Shown: positions 59,900 through 64,000 of the stretch, piece by piece
How the letters are laid out: every line of letters starts with the position of its first letter
Position numbering within the stretch: position 1 is the stretch's first letter
Assembly (NCBI GenBank): GCA_018240425.1
Contig: JAFEFU010000071.1
Coordinates: forward strand, 1 to 64,000
Reading direction: 5' to 3'
Length of the DNA: 64,000 bases
Source of the DNA: Pseudomonadota bacterium
Lineage (GTDB): Bacteria; Pseudomonadota; Alphaproteobacteria; Rhodobacterales; Rhodobacteraceae
The notes under the pieces: generated by a model
Told to the model about the DNA's origin: nothing
Databases searched by the model: none
The model's input: the letters and a program-made list of their open reading frames with translations, nothing else
Translations under genes and position numbers: made by a program

Positions 59900-60292
59900 C
59901 TAGTGCCCGCCCCTGATCTCATTCAGCGCCGCCATCGCCAGGAACCCCGAGCGGGTCAGGCCCAGCCCGTCCGCCGCCGTGTCGATGGCCTCCAGCGTGC
60001 CGGCGTCCAGGCTGATGTTCACCCGTTTCTGCCGGCTCGACGGCTGCACCAGCGGCACCGCGATCAGGAACGCCCCGGCGGCCAGATCGCCGGCCACCTC
60101 GGCGGCAATCGCCGCAAGCCCGCGCGGGGCGACGGCAGGTTCGTCCTCGAACCACAGTTCCAGCGCCTCGACCGCCTTGCGCAGGATATCGCCCTCGCGG
60201 TCGGCTGCGGCAAAACATCCGGGCATATCGGGAAAGCTCAGCCCATAGGCCGTGCCTTCCTCCTTGTGGACCAGCGCGAGATAGGTTTTCAT
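59900..60292 (-). CDS. hicB: HicB-family antitoxin with ribbon-helix-helix domain
   Basis: A 130-residue antitoxin. The N-terminal partial RNase-H-like fold is recognised by YLALVHKEEGTAYGLSFPDMPGCFAAADREGDI, the HicB signature; the C-terminal KRVNISLDAGTLEAIDTAADGLGLTRSGFLAMAA is a ribbon-helix-helix DNA-binding domain for autoregulation. The ATG overlaps the hicA stop (ATGA), with the toxin gene first. Encoded antisense to cobS and cobT, between them. Confidence 0.92.
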   Translation of the reverse strand: MKTYLALVHKEEGTAYGLSFPDMPGCFAAADREGDILRKAVEALELWFEDEPAVAPRGLAAIAAEVAGDLAAGAFLIAVPLVQPSSRQKRVNISLDAGTLEAIDTAADGLGLTRSGFLAMAALNEIRGGH

Positions 60293-60489
60293 GGCGTCTC
60301 CTTCAGCCAGCCGGCGGCGCGGGCGATGCTGCGCGCGGTGCCGGTCGGCAGGTCTTTCTTCGGATGCGGAACGACCAGCGTCTGCCCGCCCCTACGGAAC
60401 TTGTGATGCGAACCCCTGGACGAAACCAACAGCCAGCCTTCGGCCTCAAGCCTGCGGATGATGTCCTTGCTGTTGGTCAGAATCGCCAT
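60289..60489 (-). CDS. hicA: HicA-family toxin (mRNA interferase)
   Basis: A 66-residue double-stranded-RNA-binding-fold toxin with the catalytic His in [10 protein letters not shown] and the typical [12 protein letters not shown] start and [16 protein letters not shown] end. It cleaves mRNA when not held by HicB. Start taken at [10 protein letters not shown] (60489); an upstream ATG in frame adds 13 residues of promoter-like sequence. Confidence 0.92.
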   Translation of the reverse strand: MAILTNSKDIIRRLEAEGWLLVSSRGSHHKFRRGGQTLVVPHPKKDLPTGTARSIARAAGWLKETP

Positions 60490-60557
60490 TCGGTCCAAAT
60501 TTTTGTGTATATAAATGGCGAAAACCACCAGAATGTCAAGCCGACGCGGGAAACCCC
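60490..60557. promoter_or_regulatory. AT-rich divergent promoter region of hicAB and cobT
   Basis: A 68-bp gap with the AT-rich core TTTTTGTGTATATAAAT, unlike anything in the surrounding GC-rich genes. It must drive hicAB leftward, and since hicAB is antisense, cobT rightward unless read-through from cobS suffices. HicB probably binds here. It may have come in with the hicAB module. Confidence 0.5.
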
Positions 60558-62423
60558 ATGACCCAACGCTCCGACAACCCCGCCGACCCGTTCAAGAAGG
60601 CGCTCGCCGAAGCCACCCGCACGATGGCCGATGAACCCGAGCTGACCGTCACCTATTCGGTCGACCCGCCCGGCATGACCGGCGACACCATGCGCCTGCC
60701 GCAGGTCTCGCGCCGCCTGACGCGCGACGAAGTGCTGATCGCCCGCGGCACCGCCGACGCCTTCGCGCTCCGCCACCGCTATCACGACAATGCCGTCGCG
60801 GCGAAATACCTGCCGCAGGGGCAGATGGCGCGCGACCTCTACGATGCGATGGAAACCGCCCGCTGCGAGGCGGTCGGTGCCCGCGACATGCCCGGCACGC
60901 TGGGCAACATCGACGCCAGGATCGCCAGCGAGGCCGAGCGGCGCGGCTATAGCCAGATCCGCACCGCGCAGGAGGCGCCGCTGGCCCAGGCCGCCGGCTA
61001 TCTGGTGCGCCACATCGCGACCGGCCGGCCGATGCCGGGCGGCGCGGGGCACGTCATGGAACTGTGGCGGCCCTTCCTTGAAAGCCAGGCCGGCGGCTCG
61101 CTCGACCATGTTCGCGAGGCGCTGGCCGACCAGGCGGCCTTCGCCCGCCTGTCGCGCCAGATCATCCGCGACCTCGGCTACGGCGACCAGCTGGGCGACG
61201 ATCCCGACGAGTCCGAGGACGACAGCGAGGGCGAAAGCGCCGAGGACCAGCCCGAATCCGCAGCCAGCCAGGACCAGAGCGAGAGCGAGGAAGAGGAAGC
61301 CAGCCCGGAAAGCAGCGACGAGCCCGAGGACGACGCCAGCCAATCCAAGGTGTCGATGGAGGCGCTGGCCGAGATGGAGGAAGGCGAGGAGGCCGATCAG
61401 CCCGAAAGCGACGCGCCGCTCGAGCCGCCGCCGTTCGCGCCCCACTCGGACGCCGATCCGAACTACACCGCCTATCTGACCGAATTCGACGAGGAGGTCC
61501 GGGCCGAGGATCTGGCCGAACCGGCCGAGCTGGAACGCCTGCGCGCCTATCTCGACCAGCAGCTCGAACCCCTGAAGGGCGCGGTCTCGCGGCTGGCCAA
61601 CAAGCTGCAGAGGCGGCTTCAGGCCCAGCAGAACCGCAGCTGGGAGTTCGACCGCGAGGAAGGCATCCTCGACGCCGGCCGTCTGGCGCGGGTGGTTGCC
61701 AACCCGACGACGCCCCTGTCGTTCAAGGTCGAGAAGGACACCGAGTTCCGCGACACGGTGGTGACGCTGCTTCTGGACAATTCCGGCTCGATGCGCGGAC
61801 GCCCGATCTCGATCGCGGCGATCTGCGCCGACGTTCTGGCACGCACGCTCGAGCGCTGCCAGGTCAAGGTCGAGATCCTTGGCTTCACCACCCGCGCCTG
61901 GAAGGGCGGGCAGGCGCGCGAGCGGTGGCTGGCCTCGGGGCGCCCGCCCCACCCCGGACGCCTGAACGACCTGCGCCACATCATCTACAAGTCGGCCGAC
62001 GCCCCCTGGCGGCGGTCGCGGCCGAACCTCGGGCTGATGATGAAGGAGGGCCTGCTGAAAGAGAACATCGACGGCGAGGCCCTGGAATGGGCCCACCGGC
62101 GGATGCTGCACCGTCGCGAGGCGCGCAAGATCCTGATGGTGATATCCGACGGCGCGCCGGTGGACGATTCGACCCTGTCGGTCAACCCGGCGAACTATCT
62201 GGAAAAGCACCTGCGCGACGTGATCGCGATGGTCGAGCGGCGCAAGATCGTCGAGCTGATCGCCATTGGCATCGGCCATGACGTGACCCGCTATTACCAG
62301 CGTGCGGTGACGATCACCGATGTCGAGCAGCTGGCGGGCGCGATGACCGAGCAGCTTGCCGGCCTGTTCGAGTCCGATCCCCGGGCGCGGGCCCGCGCGA
62401 TGGGCGTGAAACGGGTGGCCTGA
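60558..62423 (+). CDS. cobT: cobaltochelatase subunit CobT
   Basis: Partner of CobS in cobalt insertion; 621 residues. After an N-terminal helical domain (about 1-215) comes a strongly acidic, low-complexity linker (about 214-285, [14 protein letters not shown] and [12 protein letters not shown]), then a von Willebrand A domain with the MIDAS motif DNSGS at about 406-410. The acidic linker and VWA domain are typical of CobT. The N-terminus [21 protein letters not shown] fits the family. Confidence 0.96.
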   Translation: MTQRSDNPADPFKKALAEATRTMADEPELTVTYSVDPPGMTGDTMRLPQVSRRLTRDEVLIARGTADAFALRHRYHDNAVAAKYLPQGQMARDLYDAMETARCEAVGARDMPGTLGNIDARIASEAERRGYSQIRTAQEAPLAQAAGYLVRHIATGRPMPGGAGHVMELWRPFLESQAGGSLDHVREALADQAAFARLSRQIIRDLGYGDQLGDDPDESEDDSEGESAEDQPESAASQDQSESEEEEASPESSDEPEDDASQSKVSMEALAEMEEGEEADQPESDAPLEPPPFAPHSDADPNYTAYLTEFDEEVRAEDLAEPAELERLRAYLDQQLEPLKGAVSRLANKLQRRLQAQQNRSWEFDREEGILDAGRLARVVANPTTPLSFKVEKDTEFRDTVVTLLLDNSGSMRGRPISIAAICADVLARTLERCQVKVEILGFTTRAWKGGQARERWLASGRPPHPGRLNDLRHIIYKSADAPWRRSRPNLGLMMKEGLLKENIDGEALEWAHRRMLHRREARKILMVISDGAPVDDSTLSVNPANYLEKHLRDVIAMVERRKIVELIAIGIGHDVTRYYQRAVTITDVEQLAGAMTEQLAGLFESDPRARARAMGVKRVA

Positions 62424-62480
62424 GCCAGGGCGGGCAACGGGGCCGCCTGACGATATCTGCGCCGGGGTGAAAGGGCGACC

Positions 62481-64000
62481 ATGTTCCAGTCATTCGACGA
62501 GACCGCCCATCCCGAACTTGGCGCCCCACGGCTGGCGCGGCTGCGCACGGCCCTGTCCGAGGCGGGATTCACCGGCTGCATCGTGCCGCGCGCCGACATC
62601 CATCAGGGCGAATATGTCGCCGCCTCGGACGCGCGGCTGAGATGGCTGACCGGGTTCACCGGATCGGCGGGGTTCTGCATTATCCTGCCCGATCTGGCCG
62701 GCGTCTTCGTCGATGGCCGCTACCGCACCCAGGTGAAGGGCGAGGTCGATCTGGCCGCGTTCACCCCCGTCCCCTGGCCGGATGTTCGCGCCGGCGACTG
62801 GCTGGCCGAGCATCTGCCCGGCGGCGGTCGGGTGGCCTATGATCCGTGGCTGCACACCACCCGCGAGATCGCCGAGATTGCCGCGCGGTTGTCAGCCACC
62901 GGGATCGCGCTCGAGGCGGCGGCGAATTTCGTCGACCGCATCTGGGCCGACCGGCCCCTGCCCCCCGCCGGCCCCGCCACGATCCAGCCCGCCGGCCTCG
63001 CCGGGGAAGCGTCGGCGGCCAAGCGCGCCCGCATCGCCGCCGATCTGGCTCGTGCAGGCCAGGCGGCGGCGGTCCTGACCTTGCCCGACAGCCTGTCCTG
63101 GCTGTTGAACATCCGCGGCAGCGACATTCCCCGCAACCCGGTGGTGCAGTGCCTGGGGATTCTGCATGCCGATGGCGGGCTCGACCTCTTCATCAATGCG
63201 GCGAAACTGTCGCCCGGCCTGCGCGCCCATCTGGGAACCGAGGTGCGCCCCCATCCGCCCGAGGACTTCGCCGGCGCCCTGGGCGCGCTTGCCGCCCCGG
63301 TGCGCGTCGATCGCGCCAGCGCGCCGGTCGCGGTGACGCAGCTCCTGGAGGCGGCCGGCGTCCAGATCGCCTGGGACGCCGACCCCTGCCTGTTGCCGAA
63401 AGCGCGCAAGAACGCCGCCGAAATCGCGGGAATGGAAGAGGCGCACCTGCGCGACGGGGCGGCGATGGCCGGGTTCCTCGCCTGGCTGGAGGCCGAACTG
63501 CCGAAGGGCGCGATGACCGAGATCGCGGCGGTCACAGCGCTCGAAGGGTTCCGCCGCGCCACCAACGCGCTGAAGGAGATCAGCTTCGACACGATCTGCG
63601 GCTCGGGTCCGAACGGCGCGATCATGCACTACCGGGTCAACCGCGCCACCGACCGCACCTTCCGGCCGGGCGAGATCGTGGTCATCGATTCCGGCGGCCA
63701 GTATGTCGATGGAACCACCGACATCACCCGCACCATCGCCATCGGCAGCCCCGGCCCCGACGAGCGCGCCGCCTTCACCCGGGTGTTGCAGGGCATGATC
63801 GCCGTCTCGCGGCTGCGCTGGCCCAGGGGGCTGGCGGGCTGCCATCTCGACGCCATCGCCCGCTATCCGCTGTGGCTGGCCCATCAGGACTACAACCACG
63901 GCACCGGGCACGGGGTCGGCGCCTATCTTTCCGTGCACGAGGGGCCGGCCGGCCTGTCGCGGCGCCATGATGTGCCGCTCGAACCCGGCATGGTCCTGTC
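62481..64000 (+). CDS. pepP: Xaa-Pro aminopeptidase family protein (M24B), cut by window end
   Basis: The frame runs from ATG 62481 (AAAGGGCG upstream) to the window end, over 500 codons, with no stop. The N-terminal creatinase-like domains include RLRWLTGFTGSAGFCIIL and SLSWLLNIRGSDIPRNPVV; the M24 metal site is seen as VVIDSGGQYVDGTTDITRTI and later HQDYNHGTGHGVGAYLSVHEGP. The length and a two-part N-terminal region fit the eukaryote-like, long aminopeptidase P form. The symbol is by family. Confidence 0.92.
   Translation, partial: MFQSFDETAHPELGAPRLARLRTALSEAGFTGCIVPRADIHQGEYVAASDARLRWLTGFTGSAGFCIILPDLAGVFVDGRYRTQVKGEVDLAAFTPVPWPDVRAGDWLAEHLPGGGRVAYDPWLHTTREIAEIAARLSATGIALEAAANFVDRIWADRPLPPAGPATIQPAGLAGEASAAKRARIAADLARAGQAAAVLTLPDSLSWLLNIRGSDIPRNPVVQCLGILHADGGLDLFINAAKLSPGLRAHLGTEVRPHPPEDFAGALGALAAPVRVDRASAPVAVTQLLEAAGVQIAWDADPCLLPKARKNAAEIAGMEEAHLRDGAAMAGFLAWLEAELPKGAMTEIAAVTALEGFRRATNALKEISFDTICGSGPNGAIMHYRVNRATDRTFRPGEIVVIDSGGQYVDGTTDITRTIAIGSPGPDERAAFTRVLQGMIAVSRLRWPRGLAGCHLDAIARYPLWLAHQDYNHGTGHGVGAYLSVHEGPAGLSRRHDVPLEPGMVL

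Noticed and set aside
59870-60406. Plus-strand 178-codon frame antisense to hicB
   Set aside because: Only its first ten codons resemble cobT; the rest is the reverse of hicB and hicA, so it is not a gene.

Overview
The window is GC-rich, gene-dense chromosomal DNA from an alphaproteobacterium, most likely a member of the Rhodobacterales (Rhodobacter/Paracoccus relatives). The pointers are a nuo operon with NuoA/NuoB sequences very close to those I know from Paracoccus, a NuoE with a long C-terminal extension, fused PntA, aerobic-type CobS/CobT, a VPLPA-type C-terminal sorting signal, and the abundance of ATGA/GTGA gene overlaps. No rRNA, tRNA, IS element, prophage or CRISPR array was found.

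Layout. (1) 1-4.5 kb, minus strand: nuoA-B-C-orf-D-orf-E, the start of the respiratory complex I operon. (2) 4.7-12.2 kb, minus: a leucine/isovalerate degradation (liu) operon, liuA-orf-liuB-orf-liuD-liuE-liuC. (3) 12.4-15.5 kb, minus: a DegT/DnrJ aminotransferase coupled to an MFS transporter, and a phosphoglycolate-phosphatase-like HAD enzyme. (4) 15.6-20.5 kb, plus: glmU-glmS-alkD-like, then moaA. (5) 20.5-32 kb: a LysR regulator divergent from a BesD/ArpA-like Fe/2-oxoglutarate oxygenase, two M20 amidohydrolases around a DadA-like oxidase, and a five-gene peptide ABC importer; this looks like an amino-acid or acyl-amino-acid uptake and breakdown region. (6) 32-38.7 kb, minus: a DUF3422 protein, MFS, dienelactone hydrolase and transhydrogenase pntAB with a clear terminator. 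(7) 39.2-45.3 kb: kynU-kynA, then minus-strand lyxose isomerase-like, glutamine amidotransferase and malate synthase G genes. (8) 45.5-54 kb: pepN, gatB, a glycine-rich VPLPA-anchored protein, two DUF4177-type proteins, bolA and a J-domain gene. (9) 54-62.4 kb: a glycosyltransferase/methyltransferase pair and a di-haem peroxidase lie between the J-domain gene and cobS; cobS and cobT are themselves separated by a small exported-protein gene and an antisense hicAB toxin-antitoxin pair. (10) A proline-peptidase (pepP-like) gene runs off the right edge.

The most unusual signal is recurrent. Four small genes that each begin with a signal peptide and encode cysteine-containing proteins of 127-173 residues sit exactly in gene junctions of core operons: nuoD/nuoE, liuA/liuB, liuB/liuD and after cobS. 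Hand counts give about 49, 53, 56 and 59-60 % G+C in sampled stretches, against about 72 % in a nuoD sample. Three overlap the upstream stop codon (two with the same GTGAGG start), and two end three bases before the next ATG. The liuB/liuD copy is bracketed by a 41-bp duplication of the liuD 5' end, and a degraded cobT-like start follows the cobS copy. No mobility gene accompanies them. They look like non-disruptive passenger genes riding on the translation of core operons; the mechanism and function are not evident from the sequence.
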